A DNA stretch of 64,000 nt from Allolobophora icterica (lineage: Eukaryota > Annelida > Clitellata > Crassiclitellata > Lumbricidae). Position 1 is the first letter of the stretch. Every line of letters begins with the position of its first letter. Position numbers and translations under genes: made by a program. This document shows, piece by piece, positions 37,020 to 48,689 of this stretch. The DNA is taken from NCBI GenBank assembly GCA_963556255.1, contig OY744605.1, forward strand, positions 63,749,416 to 63,813,415. Reading direction: 5' to 3'. The notes under the pieces were generated by a model. The model saw only the letters and a program-made list of their open reading frames with translations. It ran no database searches and was not told the DNA's origin.

Positions 37020-37559
37020 GTGTTCCACGTCTGCTTCGTGAACAAACTGAGGCTGCAGTAGTGCTCAGTTGATCATCTTTGGGACCACTTTATCGGAGTC
37101 AAATTTACGGCGGGCCGTGCACCTACGTACTATACGGTCCAACAACTTTTATCAGAAATGAGCAACTATGACAGGTAAGGTTAATATATTCTCACTACGA
37201 CGTGATAGTGACGTCGCCAAGACCACAGGATAAATATAGTATTAGAAACAAGAGGCTAAAGTGCTATTAAGGAACTATGACAACACAGTGTTATGTTGTA
37301 TGCAGGAAATTAGGACGTTGCGGGAACTCGCTGTCGCGGACCAAATGGCTGACACTAGCAGACCACATGTGTTCCGCGAAGCATACTTTGAGAACCACTT
37401 AAACATGACACACAGAACCAGCGTATTGAAGTCGATAAGAGTATTCGCGAGGTTCAGACTTGTGGTGTATACGCGAGGTTTTCAACCTTTATAGCTCAGA
37501 TCTTCGCAACCCCAATTATTTGGGTACTAGGCCTAGTGGATTTGCCCGTCATTATGACG

Positions 37560-38035
37560 GGAGAGGTAGGTATGAAGGGAGGAAGGAAGGGAGTGAAGGA
37601 GGGATGGAGGAAGGGACAGAGGTAGGGCGGGAGGGAGGGAGACATAGACAGACTTACTACTTTTTTCTGTGTAAATCCGTGTGTCTGTCTGTCCGTCTGT
37701 CTGTCTGGCTTTGCGCCTGTACGTCTATCTCCATAGTGCCCAGTGTTCGTAACCCGGGCGAATTTCGGGCGTCCGTGTTATATTGCATCGGCTATAATCA
37801 GTTTTCGCCTCGTCATCCTCCACCTCAAGAGGGACAGATTAGGGCGGGAGGGAAGGAGGGAGGGAGGAAGGTAGGCATGGACAGACTTAATAACCGCTGT
37901 TTGTCTGTATGTCAATCCGTCTGTCTATGTGTGACCGTCCGTCCGTCTGTCTGTCTGTCTGGCTTTGCGTGTGTACGTCTATCTCCTTAGTGCCCAGTGT
38001 TCGTGGGCGGACCAATTTCGGGCGCCTGTGAGAGC
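37560..38035. repeat. Tandem segmental duplication of a GGGA/TCTG-rich unit
   Basis: The block 'gggagg..gacagactta', (GTCT)n, 'ggctttgcg..tgtacgtctatctcc.tagtgcccagtgttcgt' occurs at about 37590-37760 and again at about 37850-38010. The unit is roughly 265 bp. Confidence 0.85.
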
Positions 38036-38179
38036 GTTTTTCGACACACAGATCTGGGAAACTATTTTAATGGATAACTCTCCTCTGCACAATATTCTAT
38101 GTTGTGTTTTAGATATGGATGCCAGTCATGGAAGCACTGCACTAACCAGTACTTTGTATGACTTCAGTATTGCATCAAA

Positions 38180-38735
38180 TAGTCTCTGAAAACTATTGTG
38201 CTCTTGATCATACCTAATGTTGAGTTAGGCATTTTCGCTGCTTCAGAACATTGCATTTAAGGTTTTCACTCTTATTCTTAATCACTCCCAAGTTCCTTTC
38301 TTCCTCATTAACTTTCAACAGAAATTACTAATTACAATTTCAATATCTTACTCTTCATTTCACATGGAAACTCTTTGTTTCTCTTCCCATGTGCATCACT
38401 GAGCACTTTCCAAATTAAAGAGCAGCTTTCATTTAATTCGTTACTGAAACCAATTCTAACATCTTAAGAGCAGTAAACAATATCTCTGCCGCAGGCTCCA
38501 AAAGACACACACGGAGAGACAAAAGTCCTGATTAATGGAGCCGCCTGTAACATAATACAAATGTACAATGACGAATGATCAACTTAGATATTCTAACTAA
38601 AACGCAACAAATAAGACATTCAGACGCAAAAGCAAAACACAATTAGAACATTAATCAAAACAAACGAGAAAACAAACAAAAAAAACAATCTGCCAGTCTT
38701 TTGACCAAGTAAACATTCTTCTTAGATACTCTCTG
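38180..38735. other. Region without recognised gene
   Basis: AT-rich, single-copy looking sequence. No exon or repeat identified. Confidence 0.3.
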
Positions 38736-38737
38736 AG

Positions 38738-38792
38738 TAGTTCTCCTTGATGAGGCGCTATATAAATGTCCGATATGAATGAATGAATGAAT
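38738..38792 (+). mobile_element. LINE/SINE 3' tail with (GAAT)n end
   Basis: CTCTGAGTAG...GATGAGGCGCTATATAAATG followed by GAATGAATGAAT. This is the same tail class as at 26745, 43327, 45615, 53385 and 59705. Confidence 0.65.
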
Positions 38793-39537
38793 ATCTCCTT
38801 CATTATCACATATCACTTCTGTACTTAGTTTCATATCACCTGCCAACTTATAAATTTTAGATAACAATTCATCATCTGAGTAGTCAATAAATTAATGAAC
38901 AGCAGTTTCCCAGGTGACAGCTTCAACTTCCCTCCAGGGCTTGAAAATGACAGGAACATTGGCGCTATAGAAGTCTCTACATTGTGTTTCATTGGATGCG
39001 ATTGTTTCTCATTTAATGGTGTGATTCTATAGGTGGACTGGGGAGATTTTTGTTCGTAGTTTAGTTGAGTCAGGCGATTCCTTACTTGGTGTATATTCTG
39101 CACAGGAATTCTCTTTCCCCATCCATTGTTCCAAACCACAACTCACCCACAACCCCCTTGGTAATATATGAAAAATGATTTTTCATAGCTAGACACTCAC
39201 AACACCCTTCAAGTTACGTTTCATCGTCATCATCATCGTCGTCGTCGTCATCTTCGTCATCATCATCACCACCACCATCAACAGCAGTAACAACTACGAT
39301 ATCATCAATCTGGTTTTCGTTGAGCCATTCTTCCTCAACTCTAAGACAGCTCCCTTCCACCTGAGCTGGACTCGGAACCCCTCGAGTAGGTAGGCCTAAT
39401 GTAATCGAAATAATAATCGAAAATGTACAAGGTCTGAGGCAACTCAGAGGCAGCTTGGATGAACGCTACATATAGGACACATTAAAGTTACCTTACAAGT
39501 AACTAACTGACAGCAATCGGTGACGCAGTATAGGAAC
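38793..39537. other. Region without recognised gene
   Basis: Contains short (ATC/GTC)n near 39220-39270. No exon recognised; the 102-codon frame at 38831-39139 has no motif. Confidence 0.3.
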
Positions 39538-39545
39538 CTCTGCCA

Positions 39546-40870
39546 CAGTGTGATTCTCGTTAACGTTAACGATAACGAAAATGTTCGTTAACGAACAAAA
39601 AATGATTTCGTTAACGATAACTATAACTATAACTAAAAAAATCATTAACTATAACTATAACTATAACGAAAATAACACTAACGAAAATTCATCGGTATTT
39701 TCGTTAATGAAGTAAAAAGTGCAATATCGATAAACGTGAAAAAGAGCAGTCTTTAAATTATCCATTGGGTCAACATATAGGCTACTGTTGACATATGTAT
39801 ACCGTACTGTTGCTATAATTGTTTTTGTATATCAACAAAATGGGGCGATGGACTTGAAAAAGTTTGACAATTCTTGACAAGTGGAGGGGTGTTCAAGACA
39901 AATTGACTTCAGCAATAATTTATCAAAAAGCAACCATTGATTCGGAAAGTCTTTATGAGTGATCTAGGCCTATTTCATTTTTTTGGTAACTTAATCAAAC
40001 GCGATATTTTCTTCGTTTTAAAATATCCTGTTTATTGTTCCCAGCTAAAATGAGAAATGTGCTGCATAATTATTCTCTTTGCGAATATGCTGGGTTCTTT
40101 TCGAAAATCTAATATTTCTAGTTTCTTTTTGATGGAAAGATAATTTTTACTTTCGAATGTTAATATTAAAGAGTGAGAAGCTTGTTTTGATTTTAATTTT
40201 CTATGTTAAAAGGAATATTATAGAAAAGTTATCATGTTCATGTTCAAATTAGAATGTTCGTAGGCCTAATAAAAATTAAATTGAATAGGCCCCTACACAT
40301 TTAATCTTAGAAAGAAACGAGATTGTATTCTTGAATGGAAAAATCCATTAAATATCTGTTACAGACAGTGATTCCACACTGTAGCCATTAAGTATAAAAT
40401 TCAAATCTGAATAACAACATTTTGTTTTTTCGGCAATTTCAGTTTCTTGCATTTGTTAGAGTCATAGAAAGTTTCTGGGTGGGGTAATTTCTTTGACATA
40501 ATTTTATTAGGGTCCCTGAATGTTTGACAGTTGTTGACAAGGGGGAGGTGATCAAAATCTGCATAAAATTTTCTGACATAATTAATCGATGACCCCATAG
40601 GGACCAGGCGGAGCGGCATTGGGGCCAGTTGTAACTATGTACTAACTAAAATTTACTAAAACAAAGCCCAGTAACTATAATTATAACTATAACTAAAAAA
40701 TAATGCTAACTATAACTGTAACTATAACTAAAATGAAAAACCATTAACTATAACTGTAACTATAACTAAAAAATAATACTAACTATAACTGTAACTATAA
40801 CTAAAATGAAAAACCATTAACTATAACTGTAACTATAACTAAAATAAAATCTGTAAGGAGAATCACACTG
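39546..40870. mobile_element. hAT-like non-autonomous element, 1325 bp, 8-bp TSD CTCTGCCA
   Basis: Terminal inverted repeat CAGTGTGATTCTC (left) matches the complement of the right end GAGAATCACACTG. The exact 8-bp duplication CTCTGCCA lies at 39538-39545 and 40871-40878. Both ends carry arrays of AACTATAACTATAACTAAAA-type subrepeats in direct orientation (39610-39690 and 40660-40850). The left end adds CGTTAACG palindromes. No transposase frame was found; the 72-codon minus frame at 40401-40619 has no motif. Confidence 0.92.
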
Positions 40871-40878
40871 CTCTGCCA

Positions 40879-41535
40879 CCCATCACGCGACAAAGTCGTC
40901 GTCACTGGTGGCCCAGAGATCGTGGAACCTACTAGAAACTCTGCTGAACAGAATTTCTTTTGTTTTCTCCTACGCTTAACACATGAAATTAAAATTTGGG
41001 GTGGCGAAGTTCCAAGCAAGCGTGCGAATGCAAACCCTTCAATAGAACTTGTGAAATATGGGTTAATGAACGACGGATATCAAAAGCAAAGGTCGTCAAC
41101 ATTTTCCGGCAAAATAAATTGCGAGCTTGCTCAAGACTCCTTCTAAAACCTCTGAATCCGTCACTCTGACCCTCGACAACTTTAAAAACTGCCGAGTCTT
41201 GTAAAATCAAGTATCCTTACACGGCCATTTTTGTAGCAATCAATATCAAGTAGCTCATTATGCCGATGTTTCTGTATGATGAGGTAGTGTTTTAAATCTG
41301 CATTATCAGGTCCACGTGCAAGAACGTTACATGGTAGTATGAGAGGATCTGCTGGTTCAACTCTCCCAAACATATTTTGCTATCTTCGTGCATTTTCCCG
41401 TCCTTCTGGAAAAGTCTTCGACTCAAAACTAGAAATTTGTCAGCGGATATAACTCAGAAGATATTTCCAGCTTACATTAAGACGTGCCTTTATGAATATA
41501 ATATCAAATAGCTCCGCGCCGTTGGGAGATTCTGT
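40879..41535. other. Region without recognised gene
   Basis: Overlapping minus frames at 40989-41210 and 41182-41373 are compositionally protein-like (for example HYLIIQKHRHNELLDIDCY), but I recognise no family. A decayed transposon gene is possible. Confidence 0.25.
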
Positions 41536-41539
41536 GCGA

Positions 41540-41780
41540 TATCCAGGTAGATACATAGATACATCATACCTACCTACACACATACATGTACATAAAGTGT
41601 GTGTACGTACATACATACGCACATCCATACATACGTACACACATACGTATATGCCTACAAGCCCTACATGAATACTTATATACATACGTACGTACGTACC
41701 TACGTACGTACGTACGTACGTACGTACATGCATACACGCATACATGTATATATACATACATACATACATATGAACATGGA
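41540..41780. repeat. ACAT/ACGT (CATA-type) microsatellite
   Basis: Degenerate CATA and TACG repeats, with a (TACG)n run at about 41685-41728. Confidence 0.9.
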
Positions 41781-42234
41781 TACAAGATTCGGGTAATAAC
41801 AAGGCGCTTTGTATACGGTGGTTTCTGTTTGCTGCTCAGGTAATCTGCAGTGATTTGAGACAAAGAGCGACGCCCACCTGTGTCCAAGCGATCGTCTGAT
41901 TATTTTTCCTCTCGTCACTGTTTACGGTGCTTTTGAGGTTCCATCTGCTTCGTTCGTTTCCAACGGAGATCTCTTTTCATCCAGATGCGACGAGACCCTC
42001 AGAAAGACAGACGTTATATAGTCCGACCGTTAGTTAGCTACTTAGCTGGTTAGTTAGTAAGTTAGTTAGTCCTCCTTCGTCTCCGACGCAGACACTAGGA
42101 AGACGTGGCCGATCACTCGTCCATTAAGCGCCACGAACAGAGTCCGATGCCAACGAATACGGTCTCACAATCAAGAAGCCACGAAGCCAGATCACAGAAT
42201 ATCGCACCCATCGTCAACGCTGCTGCCCCGTGGA

Positions 42235-42312
42235 AGAAGAAGCAGGCGAGGGAGGAGGAGAAGGAGGAGGAGGAGGGAGGGGAAAGGAGGGGAGGCGAAA
42301 GAAGAGGAGATG
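42235..42312. repeat. GGA-rich purine tract
   Basis: GAGGAGGAG-type simple sequence. Confidence 0.85.
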
Positions 42313-42589
42313 GGTGATAGCTCCGTATACGCCCTCCATTTTCCTTCTCTATTAGGCCTAGGCGGCTACGAACGCATATCGATTGCCGGTATGATAATGG
42401 TACGAATGGCAACGGCCCCTCGTGTACGCGCACCGTGTCTGCATCTAGACGGTGCCCGGCTCTCCCTCCGTCTATTGGAATATTATTATTATCAGCGCGA
42501 CGCCGCAGTAGTCTGCGACGCAGTGTTACAAGTACCGCAGCCATTGCCGCCACTGCGCACCAGGCTGGTACTCACTCGCACGCGTCGAC

Positions 42590-43165
42590 CAATCCTTCTT
42601 TTCCTCCTCCTTCGGTACTCCTCCGGTCCTCCTCCACTTCCTCCTCCTTCTCCTTCTTTCGTTTCTCCGAGTGGACATTCTCCTTTGCTTTGGGCCACCC
42701 TTTGCGATTCCTTTGCCCGAACCAGCCTTACTCACTCGCTTGCTTGTTCGCATTGCAGAATGCATAATTATTGCTGCGCTCTACCGTCACCCTCTCTGTC
42801 TCTATCTCTGTCTCTGTCTCCCCTCTCTCTATCTCGCTCTCACGCGCTCTCTCTCCCCTCTCTCCCGTCTTCTGTCCTTTTCCTCCTTCGTAAAGGATTT
42901 TCATCTTTGCCACTCCCAGTCGTTCTCTCGTGTCCTCTCCTTCCCTTATCATAGGTCTCTCTCGTCTTTCATCTTTTGTTACTGCTTCTTCTTTGCCGCA
43001 TCTCCTGACCGTCAGATCTGGCTCCTCTGTCTTCCTCGGCATGTCTCTGTCTCCTAGGCTCGCTTTTACCCTTTCTCTCTCCTTCTCTCTGTCTCTGCGA
43101 TCTGTCTCTCCCTCTGTCTCTGTCTCTGTCTCTCACTCTGCCTCTCTGTTGTCTCTCTGTTCTCC
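42590..43165. repeat. CT-rich pyrimidine tract
   Basis: Long TCTC/CTTC-rich stretch. Overlapping long open frames on both strands (42310-42954 plus, 42728-43042 minus) are artefacts of low complexity. Confidence 0.85.
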
Positions 43166-43194
43166 TCTTCTGTATACAATAGAGATATTTCCTT

Positions 43195-43325
43195 AACTGC
43201 TCTAATATATTACCTTAATCTTTCGTCCAATACATTTCTTTAACTTTCATACATTACCTTCATCTTTCGTACATTGCTTTTATCTTTCGTACATTGACTT
43301 TATCTTTCGTATATGACCTTTACCT
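43195..43325. repeat. Minisatellite (TACATTACCTTTATCTTTCG)
   Basis: About 20-24-bp repeats that continue on the other side of the SINE at 43560-43645. The SINE therefore inserted into this array. Confidence 0.85.
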
Positions 43326-43326
43326 T

Positions 43327-43557
43327 GTTTTTTTTATTATTCCGGATATTTCTATAGCGCCTCTCGAAGTCAACTACTACTCAGAGGTGCTCCCGACTAC
43401 AGCATTTGATACATGTGCCGGAATTTTCACGCCGAAGCGCCACGAGCAATTGCGAGTGAAGGACTTGCCCAAGGTCCGTACGCAGCGGCTTGAGTGGGAT
43501 TCGAACCTGCAACCCTCCGGTTACAAGGCGCCGAACTTACCACTGAGCCACCACGCA
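43327..43557 (-). mobile_element. tRNA-headed SINE with LINE-like tail, copy 2
   Basis: Near-identical to 26745-26966, including A-box TGGCTCAGTGG, B-box GGTTCGAATCC (complement of 43497-43507) and tail GAGGCGCTATAGAAATATCC. It splits the 43195-43645 minisatellite. Confidence 0.87.
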
Positions 43558-43813
43558 TTACCTTTATCTTTTGTACCTATATAGTTCGTACATTACCTTC
43601 ATCTTTCGTACGTTGCCTTTATCTTTCGTACATGACCTTTCTCTATATTTCGACTCACTTCCTACATACATACTCTTCTTTTTCGACTACATTCTCATAT
43701 TCCTTATAATCCTTTCTTACTTTTACCTCTGGTCTTTCTTCTTCTTCCGTCTTCTTCTTCTTCTCGTACCTTTCCATATCGCTTCATTACCTTCTTTTAA
43801 TTAACAACCTTAA

Positions 43814-44200
43814 AGCCCTAGGTTTTAGGTTTGGCGGTTTCCCTCGTAGAATGAAGTGACCAACGACTGTAGGCGGTTCAAGTAAGCATCTGTCGGCCAA
43901 TGGGCGTTGATTTCATTTTGGTTTACACATCTTACAAGCATAGGCTGCTGAATTTAATTATATGCATAGCCTAGGCAACATCGTCCGCTTTGTGGAATGG
44001 AGGCGAGGCGCAGGGACGGTCGGTCGATCGGTGGTAGCCCCCACCCTAGGCCCTTCACCCTCCCTCTGGCCCTCTAGCGGTCGGACGGATGGATGGAGAT
44101 GCATCGCTAGGGCAGACTAGACCCGACAGGGCATACCCCGTACAGGCCCTACCTCGATCAATTGACCACTTGTATATATATAACCGAGCTGTGGGTCGAC
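43814..44200 (+). repeat. Left terminal inverted repeat of the TTAA transposon
   Basis: About 387 bp. Compared with the right arm it has 77 extra bases (about 44068-44144) bracketed by GGCC at both ends. Confidence 0.92.
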
Positions 44201-44389
44201 TAATTTGTGTATACGAAAGCCAGGTAAGCTGGCTAGAGGTCATACCTGTACTTCTAGAATGTATACAAGTTGTTCCAATTATCCAAATTTACCCCCCCAT
44301 ACACTCATATTACTATGGAGTTCATTGCTATGAAGATACTTACAGGGTTGAGAAACAAGTCTGTAGTTTCTATATGCGATTAGATTGCC

Positions 44390-44505
44390 ATGAACAAATA
44401 CGAACTTACTATTGTGGTAGATGGCGATCAAGAGGAAGCCATACGGGCATTTTTTGCTCACAACAACTGGAATTTTGAAAAAATTGGTAATTATGAAGAC
44501 GATGC

Positions 44506-44549
<44 letters not shown>

Positions 44550-45457
44550 TGAAATTGTATAAATTGTTTTGTGTGGTGAACCCTGTACAAGTAGGCCCTA
44601 TTGTTCTTCAGGTAGCGCTATACGTGCGCAAATAAGATTGAACTAAGATTTATAAATATTAAATTAAATTGCATTTATTATCCTTGCAAATATTTAGCTC
44701 AAACCATGCTATAGAAATACATAGTAATAATAACATCAGCAATGTTAGTATAATGACAACTGATGTGAACAGCAGTAACAGCAGTAATGATAATAAATGG
44801 CCAATTAAAAATGTAATTATTAAAATTACCATGATTATTATTATTACGATATGTAATAAGACAATAAACATATGCATAACCCAGCTAAGCTGTCGTTCAA
44901 GTCAAGTCGAAAGAGCTAATTGTATGTTGATGACATTATAAATATATCTCCAACCAATCGAAACTGCCTTTGTTCCAATTGCAGAGTTGGAACCACCAAA
45001 GAGAAGAAAATCTTGTATGGATGCCGCTTCGAAGGAGGTCTTGGTCGCGTCCAATGGAAATAGTACAGAGTCAGAAATTGAGGCTCAAAACAGTCATGAC
45101 ATTCAAGTGTCAGCTGATCATTTGCAGCTGCAGGGTGAAAATCATCAATCGGAAGGCGCCTGTCCTCTTTGTTTTCTCTCTCCGTGCGTGGGTTCTGCAT
45201 CTCCAGGTTGGCTTGGCGGAGGACAAGCAGCGCATGCAGCTAACAGTCCAATACGAAGAGTAATTTATGGAAAATATTGGAAGATCATTTGCAACTTGGG
45301 TGGGTGGACGAGCCCATTATATCTGGCCAAGAAACTAACGGAATCGAACGGTGTACTTCACATGCGGGAAATAATGCCAGATTGCGTAGTGCGAAAAGTG
45401 AGATCGTTGTATCCGAATCCAACAGGCACGCCTTACATGGGCCACAAGTGGGAGTAA
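44390..45457 (+). CDS. Transposon-encoded accessory protein, two exons, 189 residues
   Basis: I predict exon 1 at 44390-44486 (ATG to donor ATTG|GTAATT) and exon 2 at 44985-45457, after the acceptor CCAATTGCAG. Both are phase 1 and join as KIELEPPKRR. The protein starts MNKYELTIVVDGDQEEAIRA, has a Ser/Glu-rich linker and a Cys pair (CPLCFLSPC). It ends with a conserved-looking module: YGKYWKIICNLGGW, REIMPDCVVRKVR, YPNPTGTPYMGHKWE. I do not know its function. The ending is reminiscent of proteins found beside related transposases in other invertebrates, and more remotely of the end of the P2X7 cytoplasmic tail, but I cannot verify either. It lies entirely inside the element and is transcribed toward the transposase gene. 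The intron contains an (AT)n microsatellite. Confidence 0.7.
44508..44550. repeat. (AT)n microsatellite in the accessory-gene intron
   Basis: About 40 bp of AT. Confidence 0.95.
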
Positions 45458-45611
45458 CATTGATACTTTGGATAATTCGCCGGACTTTGTTTAGACAGAG
45501 AGATTTTTATTGTACACTTACTTTCTGACATAAAGCAGAATTTTATCGATTGTGAGCTGCTTATGTACACCTGTCATAGCTATGATTCAATGTAACATAA
45601 CATTCCCCCAT

Positions 45612-45722
45612 TTTAAATTTATATAGCGCCTCTTCAAGATTCCTACTCAGAGGTGGATTTAAACCTGAATTGCCCTCAATTGCTCGGCGCCACACGAAAA
45701 CCACGTTACGGAGACTAGGTTT
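45612..45722 (-). mobile_element. SINE tail fragment nested in the TTAA transposon
   Basis: Plus strand 'tatatagcgcctcttcaag.ttcctactcagaggtg' is the complement of the common LINE/SINE tail. Adjacent 'cctcaattgctcggcgcc.cacg' may be residual SINE body. Confidence 0.55.
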
Positions 45723-46377
45723 TTCATAAGTGCTATGTCAAATCAATTTTGCAATGGCCACAGTCCCTTGTCCGTTCAATCTTCTTTTTTTCTTGCTTGG
45801 ATTAGGACCTCGTTGAGGGGGGGTAAGCCACAGATTCATTTTTATACAGATTGGAGCATCTTGTTACAGATCGGATGCCCTTCGTGGCATCAACCACAGT
45901 TTTCCGCTGTGGACCTAGTCTTGGTGATGAACACATGCCCGCTAGGCAGAGGGTCATCAGGCTTATTTAAATTGAGTCATGTGCTCCCATGTCACAAGGC
46001 TGTTATTGGATATTTGCAGCTTTTAGTTGTCAAGCAAAATGCCACTCTTTTTCTACAGTGTGCCCTACTAGCCTTGCCGCTGTTGGTCCGCGACTGCTTA
46101 TTCGTCAGATATAACCCTGCTTATTTCGCAGCTGACCTCTATTTCTAGAGGTCGTTCCACTATCCGCCACCTGTGGACGCGTGTGATAGCAGTCAGCTCT
46201 GCCACACATCAGCTCTGCCACACATCTCTCTGTCCTATGCCAGGCCAAAATCCGGGGAGGTCAAGCAGAGTAGACAGCAGAATGCTAAGGTGGTTATGTG
46301 TAATGACGGTTGATGGTTATGTAGCACTGATATGTTTGATTTTAGTGTATCATACAATATTGTCACAGCTCTTACGG

Positions 46378-48261
46378 TTATTCTACTGTGTAGGGTGCAT
46401 TGCTTTCATTTGAAAAGCTCTCACTGTCTCCTAATTGGTCGTCATCGGATTCGTCCGAAGAGATTTCACTCTGGCAGGTCTCCTTATCTGCAGAAGTTTC
46501 TGTCACAGACTCCGATATTGCTTTAGATGCTGACCACACGGCAATGTACAAATTCCAAATGTTCTCAACAAATACGTAGGTCTTGCGCCGATACACTTTT
46601 TTCCCGATTTGGCGACGTGGGTTTTTCGAACGAACAGTCGTGCATATAGACGTGTATGGTCTGTCGACGTGTTCGTTCCAGTCCAAGACAGCCAGATTGC
46701 TCCGCAGCTCGTACATTAAATTCCCGTAGTGTATCCGTTTATCCAGATAGATCAGACAAACGTTATTAAAACTTTCCACATAAAATGTGTCGTGGCCTTT
46801 GACATAATCTTCAGCGTGCTTGTACACTACCAACGACCGAAGAAAGTCCTGGAGCATTGTAATTGCAGCCTCATTTGAAACAATTCGAACTTCAATCATA
46901 TGCCCCGGCTCTTTGCAGTGGGAAGTTTCATGGCACTTGCTGTGGTTGTTCTGAAAATGAGGGATGCATGATTCTATGAGCTTACGCAGGGTTTGGGCAT
47001 CTCCATTGCAATTGTCCATACACCAATAGACGTGGTTTCGAATGGCAGCACCCTTGTCAGAAAGCTCGGGATGCCATGTTTTTCCAATGTTTTTTTGTGC
47101 TCCTTGCCCAATTTTTTTCACCCCGGCTGTTATAGGACGGGTGCAGTGCCAGCGGTCATTGGAATTCCTGGCTTGCTTCCTCTCACGTAGGCGCTTGTTG
47201 ATTGTCATGTTTCGATCATGCACATGATGGGCAACTTTAATGTTGCTGAGATCCAGGCTCTCGTACATCCTGTCGAATCCCACTGCCTCGTGACGCTGTG
47301 AACAGTTATCATCATTCCCGTTAATGTGTTGAATATCAACGACTTTGTGAGTTTTCAACCCGATAGCAACATGGTCGGTGTGATAACTATTTCGTCTACA
47401 ATGATGTCGTGCGTCAGTCATTATAGAGATAGCTCCATCAGGCGACAGTGAAGACTCCTGCGCTCTAGCGCCAAATATAGATTGCTTTCGCAGGTTCTCA
47501 GAAATGGCACTAAATGTAACCATATTCCTCCTGCGGAAAAGGTCTGACAATAGTCCAAACCGACTGAAGTCGCTAAAGCGCTCGTACTGTATGGGTGTCA
47601 TACCAGAGGCCAGGTAGCTCAACATCACTCGGTGGTTGACTTCAAATTCCTTCCGCTCGCTGTCTATTGTGGATGAGGAACTCCACTGAAAGGAGTGTTT
47701 TTTCGCACACTCCATATCCACCGACAGCACATGACCACTGTGTGTCCATGACTTCACTGAATACGGCGTCACACATGTGGATGAATGTTGTGAGATTGTG
47801 TCGATCAACTGGGCAATGCTGGAGCACTGCCCAACAAAATTCTCATGTGCAGTCTCCAAAGCTGTTGCTGGAGCTGCTGATATTGCTGCTGTGACAGATG
47901 CTGGATCAGTCAGTGAAGTTGATTCACTTACTTCTTCCGTGACTGAAGACATCGTGAGTGTCTGCTGCGGATGTTGAGTTGCAGAAGAGAGCTTATTGGT
48001 GTCAACATCCATTATGACTTTCACCAGAACTTCTCTCAAACTTTTTACTCCCAACGCCAAGCGAATGTCCTCACATTTTTGCTCAAATTTAAGTTTATCA
48101 CTGTCGGTTGTAAAAGTTAATTCAAAATGTTTCCTTACAGAAACGTAAGGGTAGCTATAACTCTTGGTAGATCCATCAGACAACCGTTTTTTAAATGTTC
48201 GCATGTTGCCAACTGCAACACCTGAAGTCGGTGTCGTTGGTACAGCGTAGTCTCCATCCAT
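46378..48261 (-). CDS. DDE transposase, Kolobok-like, intact, 627 residues
   Basis: A single uninterrupted frame from ATG at 48261 to a stop at 46378. Candidate catalytic residues are D283 (IMTDARHHCRRN), D349 (HVHDRNMTINK) and E496 (TFYVESFNNV followed by DKRIHYG). Other family-like blocks are RWHCTRPI (371-378), HVYWCMDNCNGD (410-421) and a Cys/His cluster at 442-454. The layout matches eukaryotic transposases in which a 'DxR' strand, a 'DRH/DRN' turn, an 'HLWWCxxxCxGD' block and an 'ESFN...KRIxF' helix occur in order. The N-terminal 90 residues may bind DNA, but I see no THAP or other zinc-finger signature. Residues 90-135 and 578-620 are low-complexity Ser/Thr/Glu/Asp. The lack of stops suggests recent activity. 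Confidence 0.85.
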   Translation of the reverse strand: MDGDYAVPTTPTSGVAVGNMRTFKKRLSDGSTKSYSYPYVSVRKHFELTFTTDSDKLKFEQKCEDIRLALGVKSLREVLVKVIMDVDTNKLSSATQHPQQTLTMSSVTEEVSESTSLTDPASVTAAISAAPATALETAHENFVGQCSSIAQLIDTISQHSSTCVTPYSVKSWTHSGHVLSVDMECAKKHSFQWSSSSTIDSERKEFEVNHRVMLSYLASGMTPIQYERFSDFSRFGLLSDLFRRRNMVTFSAISENLRKQSIFGARAQESSLSPDGAISIMTDARHHCRRNSYHTDHVAIGLKTHKVVDIQHINGNDDNCSQRHEAVGFDRMYESLDLSNIKVAHHVHDRNMTINKRLRERKQARNSNDRWHCTRPITAGVKKIGQGAQKNIGKTWHPELSDKGAAIRNHVYWCMDNCNGDAQTLRKLIESCIPHFQNNHSKCHETSHCKEPGHMIEVRIVSNEAAITMLQDFLRSLVVYKHAEDYVKGHDTFYVESFNNVCLIYLDKRIHYGNLMYELRSNLAVLDWNEHVDRPYTSICTTVRSKNPRRQIGKKVYRRKTYVFVENIWNLYIAVWSASKAISESVTETSADKETCQSEISSDESDDDQLGDSESFSNESNAPYTVE

Positions 48262-48689
48262 CTTTGGAAATAGTTCGATATAATGATACTAATATATGTC
48301 CACTAACGAAATACAATGTTATACTACTATAAGGTCCACTACTGAAATAAAATAATAATATAATATACAGACACGAGATATAAGCTGTATCGACTATGCG
48401 ATTTAAAATGGCTATGAAGTGAAGAAATTACGAAGCTCAACTCTGCTGCAGCGAAATTCAAACTAGAATGAGTACTGCAAACCAAGACTCAATTGTGAAA
48501 GGACATTTCCTAAGTTCATTTCCTAAGTTCATTAGCATAATTTGGCATGTGACCTAGTCTCTCTTCCTTAGGCTGTATATTAGCATCTGATACTGGTGCA
48601 AATTCTTAGAATATGAAATACAGCTTATTGTCTTTAGTGTTCCGGGTATAATAAGGCAACGGTGACAGCATCATTTATATACAGGTTTA

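Noticed and set aside
42310..42954. 214-codon plus frame and overlapping minus frames
   Set aside because: They cover a CT-rich tract, with Leu/Ser/Pro low-complexity translation and no motif.
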